Shown here piece after piece: positions 11,454 through 23,933 of a stretch of 64,000 bases of DNA (positions are counted from its first letter, which is position 1; each line of letters begins with the position of its first letter). Under the pieces are notes generated by a model, which was not told the origin of the DNA, did no database searches, and was given only the letters and a program-made list of their open reading frames with translations. This DNA is from Colocasia esculenta (taxonomy: Eukaryota > Streptophyta > Magnoliopsida > Alismatales > Araceae). The stretch is from the NCBI GenBank assembly GCA_014218235.1, contig CM024753.1, forward strand, positions 186,596,348 to 186,660,347. The letters run 5' to 3'. Position numbers and translations under genes: made by a program.

Positions 11454-12480
11454 GCTTCCACTTTGCAGGGGAGCGAAGCGGAAGTGGAGAGGAGTCGTTC
11501 ATGGAGCGAGAATGGCGCTGAGTGGACTGAAAAGCGGAAGCCAAGGTAAAGAGACACCTGGTCTAACCAACAGGTAATTGGAATCTTTGTGAAAGCCCCG
11601 AGTCAGCTGTTCAAGCAGGATGCAAAGAAGAACACAAGTCTGGACGAGAAGGAGAAAAGAAGTGGGCGATCAACCCCTCGATTGAGAGGTACCCTAGCCG
11701 ATTGGCCTGCAGGTTTCGCTTTGGAGGGACATATGCGTGCCAGGAAGGTAACTCATGACTCTGTCCTGGGAGCGGTTCTCAACCAAAACAGATCAAAGGA
11801 ATAGGATGAAAATTTGATAGGAAATCCAGACAAGAAAAATCTTGTCAAATTGATGGGAACAACTTTCTCGGAGGCAAACCTTCCGATTCGGAGTGGAATT
11901 GGATTTCTTGTTTGGAATTTGGAGGATGATTGGGCACTCAACAAGGGCTCATGAAAAGTCTCGAATGAGTCAAGAAAGCTCAAAGTCCTACATGATGCAT
12001 GCTGGGCTAAAATAAAAGAAATCATCAAAACGAATGCAAAGAAAAGAGAAAATAGAAAATATATCAAGGATAATATTGCTAAGCCGAATAGGAACGGGTC
12101 AAGAGACTACCCACAACCGCAGTGCAGGCCTGAATCTATCGTCCTCGGGCCTACTTAACTCAACGACCTATCCGACGATTAACAATGTGCGCCTAGATCA
12201 TCACTGTTTTTGGTAAAGGGGGACTCAAATCCCAGAGCACATCGAGAACCAGCCGGTCCTTGAAACGATATAACAACTAAAATACCATATAGTAATGCGA
12301 GGAGTAGAGAAAGAGATACTTACCTGACTTACCTATGGTAGCTTCTTTTTTGTTTTTTTCTGGATTTTTTTTTTTTTTGCATTTCGTTTTGACAATCAAA
12401 TAAGGAAAATATGCACAGAAACATGAACACAGTCAAACAACATAAGAAAGATCATAGAGAATAGAAAATAATACATTAAG
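11454..12480. other. Spacer between PPT and PMD2 promoter, copy C
   Basis: About 1 kb conserved in copies A (45171-46205) and B (41560-42568). It contains an A/T homopolymer patch (12345-12385). I find no conserved protein; the frame at 11589-11804 is not kept among the copies. It probably includes the upstream region of PMD2 and the 3' untranslated end of the sense RNA. Confidence 0.6.
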
Positions 12481-12484
12481 CATG

Positions 12485-12726
12485 AAAGCGACGTCCATTA
12501 TCGCCGTGACATGGTCGCGACGTATCGTAGCGTCGCGACATGGTCGCAGCGCATCGTGGCGTAGCGACTCAGACAGAGCTCAGAAAACGGAGAAGACTCA
12601 AGTTTATCTCTATCCTAAGACACCTAGAATGACACTAGGACTCCTTAAACACTCCCACTCTTACTCTAACTCTTAAGTGCAGGATTAGAGAGGGATTGCA
12701 CTCCTCTAAAGTCTATAAATAGAGGG
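12485..12726 (+). promoter_or_regulatory. PMD2 promoter, copy C: TCGCGAC array plus TATA box
   Basis: GCGACATGGTCGC-type words at about 12485-12570 are followed about 140 bp later by CTATAAATAG (about 12714-12723). The same arrangement is present in copies A and B. It faces away from the sense promoter and toward PMD2. Confidence 0.7.
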
Positions 12727-12806
12727 CTTAGGGGTGCTAATCCCGCAACTAAACTCCTCTCTTCTCTCTTCTTTCAGATTTGTAGATTTTTCTCTGTTTT
12801 GCAAGC

Positions 12807-14257
12807 AAGAAGTGGGGTTTCTTCGCTTTCCAGGAGGAGATACCTCCGTACTCCGGCCCGAAGGCTGCAAGGGAGTGTCACGCCGATCTCCAGTAGCTGA
12901 GCACCATCCCGGGGCATATTTGCATGCGCCCGGATCTCCAAGTAAGTGCTCCTTCCTCTCTTTTCTGCAATTTCTGCACTTATTCTGCCCTGTCTTGCTC
13001 TATTTTCCTTTTTTCCGTTTCTCAAATTCCCCTTCTTCTTCTTCCTTCCAGATCTTACCTAATCAAAGAAGGTTCTCCAAGCTTCCATGGCTTTCCCCCA
13101 TGCTAGAGATGCTTCCTCCTACCTCCATCAGTCACTTAAAGGAGTGGGGCTTAAAAACCGTCTTAGTTCTTGCCAAGAAGTACGATAAAATCGTACATGT
13201 GTGGGATAGCGTCACAGCGCTAGCGGAGTTGTGGCACCTGCAGACCCACAGGTTTCTCTTCAGGACATTTGAAGCTACGATTCTTCTGGAGGAGTTGGAG
13301 GTGATGCTTGGCCTCCCGCGGTACCAACGAGGCGATGAATTGACGATTTCATACACCGTGGGGCCCATCAACTCATGGAGCATCCTTTCGGAGATCACCA
13401 CGAAGAAAGAGGACCTGCGATCTATGACGAGTGGGACGCACGTTCACTTCCTACCCATTGCACAGTGGATCACCTCTCAGTGTAAGCGCAAGACACGCAA
13501 CTACCTCGCCATTGCCAAAGCTGCTACGATTTGCATATGCGGGGTTATTCTCTTCCCTACAACAGATGGCGCCATCTCCTTCGCGAATCTCAGCATCGTG
13601 GACTCTCTTTCCGAAGGTATGAACATAGGCCAAGCGGTCTTGAGATTTCTTTACGCCGGCTTATCTTCTGCAGCTATGGGAGGTCCCTTTTTCGGCTCCA
13701 TTGTTGCCCTCGAGCTGTGGATGGGGGTGCATATTCAGTTCCGGGCGATGGATGCTTTGGCCCCGGAGTGCAAGTCACTGCTCCACCACCCGTTGGCTTA
13801 CGTGGGTGGGCCCCTCCACATGACTACCCGCGTTTGGTGCAAGACGGCGCAGGTAAAAGGCTTGAAGGCTTGGCGCGAGTACCTTCGGGGGCTCACTGCG
13901 GTGGGGTTCGATATGCGCCCCTGCTTCATGCACGGGCGGATGGTCCACTACCCTCAGTGCACTGGGCTGGCTTTGAGGCTGATCAACAATGAGGCACTGG
14001 TTTTGTACAATCCGGATCGGTGTTATCTCCAATGCGGTGCGGCCCGCACAGTTGTTCCCATCCTCTCGCACTATCTGCCCATCCAAGAGAGGAAGAGGGG
14101 AGATCGACAGGATGAGCTTGATGTACGCAGCGCCATCGTCCATTGGGAAGCATGAGCGACGAATTATCTTCAGGCTGAGGTGGCAGAAGATGAGGACGTG
14201 ATGGAGGAGTACCTCGAAGCGTTGAAGAAGATTCGGCCGGCGGTGAGGATCAACTGA
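12807..14257 (+). pseudogene. PMD2 antisense gene, copy C (start codon lost, late stop)
   Basis: Exon 1 12807-12941 (45 codons, donor GTAAGT), a 110-nt intron, exon 2 13052-14257. Exon 2 is a PMD-type sequence: an LAELW-(H)-TH-FLF word, EATILLEELEVMLGLPRY, and a long helical C-terminal half ending near KKIRPAVRIN. Compared with copies A and B the initiator ATG is AAG at 12807, and a TGA at 14153-14155 removes the last 34 codons. Otherwise exon 2 is open for 367 codons, the best-preserved PMD2 exon 2 here. PMD proteins in Arabidopsis (MAIN, MAIL1) act in gene expression and transposon silencing; the role of retroelement-borne relatives is unknown. Confidence 0.72.
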
Positions 14258-14419
14258 GTATCAGCTGTAGGGTTCGATTAATTGATTGATTGTGGGCATG
14301 AGATGATAGCTAGGAAAGTATTTGGCTTTTATTTGGTTTTTGAAAGCATTAGTGAATGTAAGCACATGAGTTTGAAAGAATAAAAAAGGAAACTTCTTCT
14401 AGAGAAACCTGTCTCGGGT

Positions 14420-14550
14420 TGAGATGCGACGGCAAGGGGCGCCGCCTCCATAGTTGCGACATGTCAAGGCGTCGCGACATGGTCGCGATGCTTCTTCGTG
14501 TCGCGACAAAGAAGCGGCGTTCTGATACGCCGTGACATAAACTGACTCCT
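14420..14550 (+). promoter_or_regulatory. TCGCGAC array upstream of PMD1, copy C
   Basis: Several GTCGCGAC and GCGACATGGTCGC words lie 150-280 bp upstream of the PMD1 ATG at 14699 and downstream of PMD2. No TATA box is evident. The block is conserved in copies A (47885-48005) and B (39545-39665). Confidence 0.55.
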
Positions 14551-14698
14551 TCAAAAGCGAACGGCCCCTTCTTTCCCCCTTTCCAATTTTCAAAACTTCA
14601 GAGCCCCCCCTCCGGCGACTCCTATCTCCCTTGCGGTCTAGACTTCTTTCCTCCCTCACTCTCCCTCTCAAACGAACCCCTAAGTGTGAAGCTTTGCC

Positions 14699-16910
14699 AT
14701 GGAAGGAGGACGAGACTCCGACGAGGGGTCTTCGAGGAGGAAGCGCCAAGTGGAGCGGCGGGGCTCCCGTCGCCGTGCGGAGATGGCCCGGGTCGATGAG
14801 GAGGAGACGGAGGTCGTGGCGATGGAGACGGAGGTGGAGCCGGAGGTCCCGGAGGTGAACCCCAAAGAGGCGAGGGAGAAGAAGAAGAAGGCCATGAAAT
14901 TGGTAAGAAACGAACCCCGATCCTTGAATGGAATGTGTAGAAATGATAGGCGGAGCCCCTAGAGGGCGAATGTAGGGCAAGATGCCCAAAGAAAAGAGGA
15001 TCAGACAAAAAGGGTTCCGGCCCGTCCGGTTCTGAGAACGCGGCGTCGCGACCCACCGTGACACCAGATGTCGCGGTGGCTAGTAACGCCGCGACCTTGC
15101 CGCGACAAGAGGACACGTCGCGTTTTTATCGAGACCCTATCTGGGCGACGCATGATCGCGACGCATCAGGTTGCTACGACAAGGTCGCGACTGTGAGAGA
15201 GGTCGGGACAAAGACCGAGGGCAGAAAATGATGATCTTTTCCATTCAAATGTTGTGTTTGCAGGGTGACATGAGAATTAGGGTTTCATGGACCTTAGTTT
15301 TAGCAGTTTTTCTTGCCTTTCCACCATTCTAGAGGGATAGGATAGAGGAGATGGGATTTGGGGAGATATTCCGCATGGAGCGGATGAGGACAGATCCAGC
15401 CCTGACCCAGGCCCTGAGGAGCAGGTGGGATACGGAGGCGATGGCCTTCGTATTCCCTTGGGGGCACATGATCCCCAGTCTGGAGGACGTGAGCCGGATC
15501 GCGGGGCTCCGAGTGTATGGGAGACCCGTGAGCGGGTTCACGTACCCCTGCTACCACGACATAGCCGAGCGGCTGCTGGAGTTGCCTGTGGAGCGCAGGT
15601 CATCCCTAATTCCACAGAAGTCACTACAGGAGGGCTTAGGCTTGCACGATGTATCAAGACTGACTGGTGATGATGCAGATGAGTACTTGGAGCAACTAGT
15701 TCGAGGGAGCCGGATAGAGCTAGCGAGCGAGACCAGTTTCGCAGACCTGGTCGGAGTTTCTGGGGGCTCCACGACACCACTGATTAGCGCGTGTGGGCAC
15801 AAGAGCAAATCAACAACTGGGAACGGCGGGGAAAAGTGGTCAAGTCAGCTGCGACCATGGATGACGCGTACCTGCAGGCCTATGCCTTGAAGTACGGAGG
15901 CAAGGTGTACAAGAGCGCCCGGCATCAAGTAAAATCCCCAAACTTCAACTTAGTGAATTTGAATTCTATAGAATCTGAACTAATGGATTGATCATGAATT
16001 GCAGGTGGACCTGGCTGGAGAGATTGCCTCCCTACGGGCCTTGCTGCGTTCAGCGATGCAGGATCGCGAGGTAGCGCAGAAACAGGTGGAGGAGTTGGTA
16101 AGCACCTACTCAAACTTCGGTGTTCAAACATTGATTTGAAAGATTTGACATGTGTTATTTGCGTGCAGCGGAGAGAGTTGGATCGGGTGCGGAGTGCCGT
16201 AGCTGACGGTGCTTCTTCTTCTCGAGGAGAGGAGATCCATCAGAGGGAGTTGACCGATCAACTGGGGGCGGCAGTTCTGCGAGCCAAGGAGGCAGAGAGG
16301 GATTTGGCAGATCAGGTAAAATAGAACACAATTCCGGTTTAATCATTATTATTATTTTTTTTTACATTTGACATTGACCAGAGTGCTTCTATTGTAGGTG
16401 GGAGAGCTGAGGACTGCTACCGACCGTGCGCTCTAGTTGCAGGGGCAGATGGACTCTGTCCAGAGCGAGAGAGGCCGACTACAGGGGGAGATGGAGACTG
16501 TCAGAGGGGAGAGGGACCAGCTGCGCATCCGGGCGGAGGCAGCTGAGGCTTGAGCAGAGGAGGCGACGAGGGAGCTGGAGACCCTACGCCTGCGCGGGCC
16601 ATCTGGGGGCCAGGAGGAGATAGCACGACTACGCTCCGAGCTACAGATTCAGCAGGGCATCGTGCGAGGTTTTCAGGAGGCTCTGATGGCGATAGGCCGT
16701 TCCCGGAGCCGGAGCGGAGCGAGTACTAGCAGGCACACTGGTGCCTCCGTGGGACAGTTCCTCGCGGGTTCCTCCAGCTGACGGAGGAACGAGGAGGAGG
16801 AGAGGCGCCGCTGGGGTAAGGCGAGTGCATAGAGTGCTGGAGGTGGTGGGGACATGCTACCACCACTGGATAGGCAGGAGGGATCAGGGGAGAGTGGTGG
16901 TGGTCAGTGA
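14699..16910 (+). pseudogene. PMD1 antisense gene, copy C (internal deletion)
   Basis: Exon 1 is complete, 14699-14902 (68 codons, ATG in a GCCATGG context, Arg/Glu-rich). Exon 2 starts at 15264, has a CAG-to-TAG stop at about 15330, and is fused near 15735 to the middle of exon 4 by a deletion of exon 3 and its flanks, with a short GCGAG/GAG overlap. The remaining exon 4 ends 15928; exon 5 16005-16097, exon 6 16169-16315, exon 7 16398-16910. Exon 7 has a further stop from CGA to TAG-type change. The product cannot be functional, but exon 1 and the splice layout help define the family gene. Confidence 0.75.
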
Positions 16911-17269
16911 GGAGCTTGTGAGCCACCTCCCCTTCATCTATGTACACATTGTTCATGGGTTAGTGCAACTTTTCTTTTCTTTCATGTCAACAATTCTGAT
17001 AAATGAATGGTTTGAGATTGACATGAGTGAGAGGCGAGTTTCAAACAAGCGAGAGAGACAGAGAGTTCTGAGTGTGAAGCTGCATGTCCTTGCCCGAACA
17101 ACCTGCCCCTGCACACACTTAAGAGAACAAGTTAGATCTGTTCTTAGGCTCAGCCCCTTGCAGTAAAATGATAAAATCTAACTCCGTAATTGTCAAGGGG
17201 CCGAGCCTTATTAAGTAGGCAAAAAGACAATGAAAATAATGCATGCTAAAGAAAAACAATATGTACACA

Positions 17270-17600
17270 CATTTTTTTGAAAATTATATTTATTATATTT
17301 TTTGGGTTTTGGGAATCTTTTGATTTTTTTGGTTTTTTGAGATTTTGAATTTTTTGGGTTTTGGGGATCTTTTGAATTTTTTTAGATTTTTGAGGTTTGA
17401 ATTTTTTGGGTTTTGGGGATCTTTTGATTTTTTTTTTGGATTTTTGAGGTTTGAATTTTTTTGGGTTTTGGGGATCTTTTGATTTTTTTTTGGATTTTTG
17501 AGGTTTTGAATTTTTTGGGTTTTGGGGATCTTTTGATTTTTTTGGATTTTTTTGAGATTTTTGATTTTTGATTTTTTTTTTGAACTTTCTTTTGATAACA
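17270..17600. repeat. T-rich tandem repeat (about 50-bp unit), copy C
   Basis: Repeated GGGTTTTGGGGATCTTTTGATTT words separated by TTTTGGATTTTTGAGG spacers. The repeat lies between the 3' ends of the convergent pol and PMD1 genes, as in copies A and B. Lys/Pro/Asn-rich frames read across it are repeat artefacts. Confidence 0.85.
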
Positions 17601-18318
17601 ACACTTCTTAATCTTGAGCGATTGGCCCTGAGCCTTTCCTCCATCTCACTTTGGCGAGTAAGGTTTATGTGCAACGCATATTCGTCTTAGGTTTGCTAAG
17701 ATTTCTTGCCCCTGGGATGTCAATGTTCCAACACAGACCAAGTGTAGGGGTTCTTTGGTCATTTTAGGGGGGACAGGAAGAATATAAATGTGATAAGACC
17801 TAGTCTCGGGGTCGGGGTTACTGGCTTTGTAAAACTTGCAACGAGCATGCCACATGTGAGATTCATCTGTTGTCCAGGGACTTTAGGGCCACAGTATTTT
17901 CTTCTTTGATTGGGGCATGTGTGCGACCGGGCTCAAGGGCGTCCCGCGGGGAACTGTACTGCCACTCTTTAACATGCCCTTTCATTTTATCATTTTGTCA
18001 CTTTATTTTTGTGCCATATGCTTTTTTTTTAGAACTGCCCGTCCCTCTTTGAGACTTCAAACACATGGTTTACACTGTTGCACGTTTACAGGCTAGCCTC
18101 CCCCTTGCCCCTAGAGCTTGTCCGAGTAAGGAGAGAATTGACCTTTGCTTCCCTGAACGAGGGCTAAGCGAGAACACCATACATGAAGGGGAAATGACCT
18201 TAGGTCACCGTGCCGAGTATGCGATTGAGCATAAATATTATTCTGCCAGTAGGAGAGGGAGTGAGACCCTTGGCAAATGGCTACCTGTCAATTGGTGTTG
18301 TTATCAAAAGACTGTTTA
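17601..18318. other. Post-integrase spacer, copy C
   Basis: A non-repetitive 0.7-kb block conserved in copies A (51820-52548) and B (35053-35785), with a diverged version at about 21900-22090. It contains the word CCCCGCGGGACGCCC. A 69-codon sense frame (17855-17646) is kept in B but frameshifted in A, so I treat the block as untranslated. Confidence 0.55.
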
Positions 18319-21300
18319 TCAGGGGTAGAATCTTTTAAGATATAATCCATTCCATGGGTGAGAGAGTTCATCGCCATCGGCATTAACTAGCCTATACGCG
18401 TTCCCCGGGTACACTTCTTTAACGACGTACGGCCCTTCCCAGTTCGCAGACAATTTTGACCTTGGACCTCTAGGTTTTATGAAAATTCACTTCAAAACCA
18501 TGTCTCCTTCTTGAAATTTGCCCTCAACCACTTTCTTTTGAAAAGATCTTGAGAGTCTATTTTGACATGAAAGTACATGATCGGCTGCAGCTAGGCGCCG
18601 TTCGTCTAAGAGTTCTAGTTGTGTAAGTAACGCCTCTCGATGTTCATCGGGATTAAGTTCCTTGTCTAACTGAATTCTCAGCGAAGGGATGAGGATTTCA
18701 TGTGGACATACCGCTTCCATTCCGTATGTAAGTGAGAAAGGAGTTTGCCCCATGGGCATTCGTACGGAGGTGCGGTAGGCCCATAGTGCCTCAATTAGTT
18801 TTTTTGGCCAATCAGCAAATTTATTAGACTCACAAGTTTTCTTCAGAATTGTCAAAAGTGTTTTGTTTGTGGCTTCGGCCTGGCCGTTGCCTTGCGGATA
18901 GTAAGGAGACGAATGATGCAAAGAAATATTAAACTTCTTACAGAGGTCTTGAAGGTCTTGTGATATGAACTGCGGTCCATTGTCGGTGACGAGGCTGCTT
19001 GGTACTCCGAACCGCCCGATGATATTCCTCATGATGAATCTGCACACGGTTGAACCTTTGATTTCCGCGAACGCTTCAGCTTCGGCCCATTTGGTGAAAT
19101 ACTCGGTAGCGGTAAGGATGAAAGATTTTTGTTTTACCTGAGCATTAGGATCACCCAAAGGCCCGATGATATCAAAGGCCCACATGGAGAAAGGCCAAGG
19201 AGAAGAGAGTGGATGAAGAGAGGAGGATGGAGCATGGATTTTATCGGCATGGACTTGGCATTTGACGCACCTACGAACGTAGATAGCGCAATCTTCTTCT
19301 AGGGTTGGCCATTAATAGCCCTGCCTAAGAATCTTTTTAGCCAACATCTGGCTATTCACATGCCCTCCACACTCGCTGGAGTGGGAGCCTTCCACAATCT
19401 TCCATGCCTCTTCATCTGTTACGCATCGGAGGAGCATTCCATTTAGAGCGCGCCTGTAAAGAACTTCACCGATCAGGGTATATTTCAATGCTGCTCTACG
19501 GATGGCTCTCTTGTCCTCCGCTTCAGCTTCTTCTGGGAAGGTGCCGTCTCGGGAATATTGCTCAATTTCATGGTACCACGGCCTTTCTTCTTCCATCATT
19601 TCTCCTAACTCCACAAGCAATAACTCCTTCGCTTCTTTCCTCTCTGCCTTCAAGACTAGAGAGCTCCTAAGGTTAATGAACCAAGGGTCCTGAGTGGAGG
19701 GAGCTTCTAACCTTTGAACGGTGATCGTCTCAGCATTGCGGCTGAGAGGGAAGGAGAGGGATGAGGCTAGTGATGCCCAAGCATCGGCCAAGATATTCTG
19801 AGGGCAAGGGGTATGGATGTAAATGAGCTGACGGAATTGCTTGGCTAGGAGTGTGACCAGGTCTTGATAAGGCTTGAGTTTGGGGTCACGAGTGCGATAA
19901 GTAGAAAGGACTTGCCGACGAACGAGCTGAGAGTCTCCTATAATCTTGAGATGACGCGCCCCTAAGAGATAGGTGAGCTTAAGACCGGCAAGGAGAGCCT
20001 CATACTCGGAGATGTTGTTGGTGGCATGGAATTGAAGCTGATAGGCTAGAGGAATGGTGATCCCTACTGGGGTGAGCAAGACAGCTCCTATGCCCCGTCC
20101 CCTAAAATTGAGAGCCCCATCGAAGTGGAGCGACCAGAAGGGATCGTGAGAAATTAGTGACAGGTTTTCATCGGGGAATTCCTCTTGAACCGTGTCACTA
20201 TGAGGAAGAGGAAGGTGAACAAGGTGCTCAGCAATGGCATACCCTTTTATGGCTCTTTGAACTATGAAGGAGATGTAAAATTGGGAGAGGAAGCTTTGCC
20301 AGCGCGCCAATCTGTCGGCGAGGACTGGCTTCTCAAGGAGATACCTAATAGGATCCATTCTAGAAATCAAACTCACCTTATGAGCTAGGAAGTAGTGCTT
20401 CAATTTTTGCACCACCCAGACTAGCGCTGCACAGGTTTTCTCCATTGTGGTTAGTTTGAGCTCGGAGGGATTGAAGAGCCTAGATAGGTTGTAGACTGCC
20501 CTTTCTTTGTCGGATTCATCATGCTGAGCAAGGACAGCTCTTAGGGAGTCCTCAATGGTTAACAGATATAGAATCAAGGGTTTCCCAGGGATGGGAGCCT
20601 GAAGTACGGGAGGATTCATAAGATAACTCTTGAGTTCATCAAAGGCTTCTTGGAACTTGGCATTCCATTCGAAACTGACTCCTCCTTTCAATAGTTCATA
20701 GAACGGACGACGTCTTTGAGAGTGTTGAGATATGAATCTCCTTATGAACTGAAGCCGACCAATCAAGCTCGTAGCTCAGATATGTTCTTGGGAGGAGGCA
20801 TTTCATTTATTGCCTTAGCCTTGTGCGGGTCTATTTGAATCCCCCGTTTACTAACAATGAAGCCTAACAGCTTACCTGAAGAAACCCCGAGCACGCACTT
20901 CTTTGGATTCATCTTTAATTGATATTCTCGTGCGCGGCGAAACACCCTGGCAAGCACGGAGGAATGCTCTCTTCGAGTCCGCGACTTCACCACGATATCA
21001 TCCACGTAAACCTCAACATCAATATGAATCATGTCGTGGAAGATAGCTAGCATTGCTCTTTGATAAGTGGCGCCGGCATTCTTCAGTACAAACGGCATGA
21101 CCACATAGCAATATGTTCCCCATGGGGTGGTGAAGGAGGTCTTCTCTTGATCCTCCGGGGCTAGACAAATTTGATTATAGTCGGAATACCCATCCATGAA
21201 TGATAGAGTTTCGAACCCTGCTGTATTATCAATTAGGACATCCAAGTGAGGTATGGGGAATTCATCTTTAGGACATGCCTTATTCAAGTCCTGGAAGTCT

Positions 21301-21483
21301 ATGCAGATATGCACTCTTCCGTCCTTTCTCATGACCGGGACAATGTTCGCCACCCACAAAGGATAGAGGACTACACGGATGAACTTGGCTTTGTGTAATT
21401 TATCAATTTCCGCTTTCATCTTCAAAGCGATGTGGGGGAGGAACCTTCTTAACTTTTGTTTGACGGCAACTACCCCTGGCTTC
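18319..21483 (-). pseudogene. pol, copy C (RT, two RNase H domains, integrase), 5'-truncated
   Basis: Homology to copy A pol begins at about 21483 (KQKLRRFLPH region) and ends with the stop at 18319. RT with the YVDD motif lies near 21030, RNase H near 20450, archaeal-type RNase H near 20150-19780, integrase with HHCC zinc finger, the D of FDIIGPL, the D of VTDNGPQF and the E of QAEATNKT, ending in a GPY-like W-GPYVV stretch. Damage: truncation at 21483, a frameshift near 20765, and stops near 19312 and 18487. At about 19430 it keeps CGA (Arg) where A and B have TGA, so C preserves the ancestral codon. gag, pro and the 5' LTR are missing. Confidence 0.85.
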
Positions 21484-23933
21484 ACGAAAGGGGTCGCATT
21501 GCGCACCAAATAACCATGCAAATATTTCTTTAAACACCAAACATCAAAGAGAGTCATCTCAGTTCACAGCAAGAGTGGTTGAATCGGTCTTAGGTTTACT
21601 TTGCTTCTACAGCACTCAAGGTAGAGATTACTCTGTGCTAGGAGTCTGACATTCCTTCCCCTGTCATTGAAGGTCACTTTAAGCAAGGATCATCACACAC
21701 TCACACGGCAACCTTGGTCGGTTACTCTAGTAAACACCGTTGCTACTTAGGTCATACCTAAGAGGTGTAAAAAGCTATTATCTTCTTTACTCGATCGAAG
21801 TGTAAGGGTAGAAAAGGGCTCTTTGGGCAAGGCGACCAACCTAAGCACATCTCGATGAGAGGAAATTTCAAATAGGGACGGTTAATCAAGCCTGCAAAAG
21901 AAAAAAAAAAGAGAAATAAAAAGAGAAGAAGGACAAATAAACAAAAAAATTGAGGAATAGGGGCATGGCAAAGAGTGGCAGTACAGTTCCCCGCGGGACG
22001 CCCTTGAGCCCGGTCGTACGCATGCCCCAAACAAGAAACAGGCACAATAAAGTGACCTAAAGTCCCTCCTCAACAGATTGAATCTCTAAGGGGTGTGCTG
22101 TGGAAGGAAGCTAAACTTGATTTGTCCTTTAAAACCTGCAGTAGACTTATCCCCAAACTTTCTTCTCTTTCTCTCTATAAGGTTGGGTCGTCTCCCAGGT
22201 ATGGCCTTTGTAGTGGCACCATGAGCCAGGGGCAACCATCTACAGGACGCCGTCGTCTTAATGCACATCTGACCTTTTGGTGGTCTTTAATGAAAGGGGA
22301 ATGAATGGGGACCCTTTGCCAGTAGTTTGATCTTACTTTAGTGTTGTAGTAGCAAGGGTGAGTACCTTCCGTCTCATGTGTCTTTTTAGGAAGGGCTAAC
22401 GTCGGCTTTAGGCGTTATTCAAAAATAAAAAAAATCAAATATTGCCAAAAATCCAAAAAAAAAAAAATCAAATATTTCCAAAAATCTAAAAAAAACAAAT
22501 ATTGCCAAAAATAAAAAATCAAATATTGCCAAAAATTCAAAAAAAAATCAAATAATTTCAAAACTCAAAAAAAAATCAATATTTTCAAATTAAAAATAAC
22601 AAAAATGAGCAGATCTAATCATACATGCTAAGTGTGTAGGTACATTGACTCCCAAGCATTGCTCGCTCAGATCTCTACATTTCTTCATTACTTTTGTCTG
22701 AGTCTTGATCACATCATCTTTACGATCTGTCTCTATTCCTCAGTCGCACCCATGATTTGAATTTCAAGCTCATTATCCCACCAAATTCTTCCCAAGTCCC
22801 ATACATATTCTCCCCCAATGGCTCCATGAGAGGACTCTATATGTGTGAACCTGAATGTTCTTCAGTGTTTTGTTTCAATCATGTGGATGACTGAGTTGTT
22901 TATGCTTGTTGTTGTTAGCTTGTTTAGTACTTTGTTTATTGCTTCATTTACACACGACAACCAAAATTAAAAAAAAAATCAGAAAAAGCAAAACCCAAAA
23001 AATGGTGAGTTCTGCGCTCCACAGGTAACTTCAGGTAAGTATTCCTATCCCTTCTCCCTTGCATTACTATATGGTACGTATGCTACTATATTATCTCAAG
23101 GACCGGCTGATTTTCAATGTGTTTTGGGATTTGAGTTCCCCTTCAACAAAAACAGTGATGATCTAGGTGCACATTGCTAATCGTTGGATAGACCGTTGAG
23201 TTAAATAAGTTTGGGGACGATGGATTCAGGCCTACACTGCGGTTGCAGGTAGTTTCTTGACTCATTCTTATTCGTCTTAACAATATTATCCTTGAGTATT
23301 TTCTATTTTCTCTTTTCTTTGCATATTGATTTGATGATTTCTTTTTATTTTAGCCCAGCATGCATCATGTAGGACTTTGAGCTTCATGCCTCATGATTTG
23401 TCAAAGGTTGTTTCCCTGGTGATGGTCAATCAAGCTTAAGTTTCTTGAACAAGAAATCATATTCCACTCACAATTTGAAGGTCTTCTTTGAACTAGTCCC
23501 TTGGTCTAGTTGGCCAGTATGACTCCTGTCTGGAATTTACTCCCTCCATTCATCCAAATCAACTTAAATATTCCCCCTGATCCGTCTTGGTTGCGAACCG
23601 CTCCCAGGCCTTGAGTCATCGTGACCTACCTGGCACGCACATGTCCTCCCAAGATGAAACCTGCAAGCCAATCGGCTAGGGTACCACTTAATCAAGAGGT
23701 TGATCTTCCTTCTTTTGTTTTCATTTTTTGTCGTTCCAGACAGGAGCCGTCCGTGCTCACTCTTTCTTGAGGTTAGTTTAGAGTCTTCCAGAGAATTTCT
23801 ATCGCTTATTGGTTGTGACGGGTGTCTCTTTTACCTTGAAGCCCACTTTTCAGTCCACTCTTCTTCATCCTCGCTCCATTCCATTTCATTACACTTCGCT
23901 CCCTTGCAAAGCGGGCATCAAGGAGGGGCAATC
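21484..23933 (+). mobile_element. 3' region of a diverged relative (segment E), plus orientation
   Basis: The sequence from 21484 to about 21860 has no match that I recognise elsewhere in the window. From about 21900 it resembles the post-integrase spacer of copy B (shared CCCCGCGGGACGCCC and A-rich repeats at 22420-22610), and from about 22970 the pre-PPT spacer at 41650-42580. The antisense PMD genes expected between these two parts are absent. It ends with the PPT CAAGGAGGGGCAATC before an LTR. It belongs to a diverged subfamily and joins copy C at 21483. Confidence 0.6.
23919..23933 (+). other. Polypurine tract of segment E
   Basis: CAAGGAGGGGCAATC directly precedes TGTAGACACC at 23934. 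Confidence 0.8.

Noticed and set aside
17246..17674. 142-residue Lys/Pro/Asn-rich open frame, with similar frames in copies A and B
   Set aside because: It is read through the T-rich tandem repeat, and its composition follows the repeat unit.
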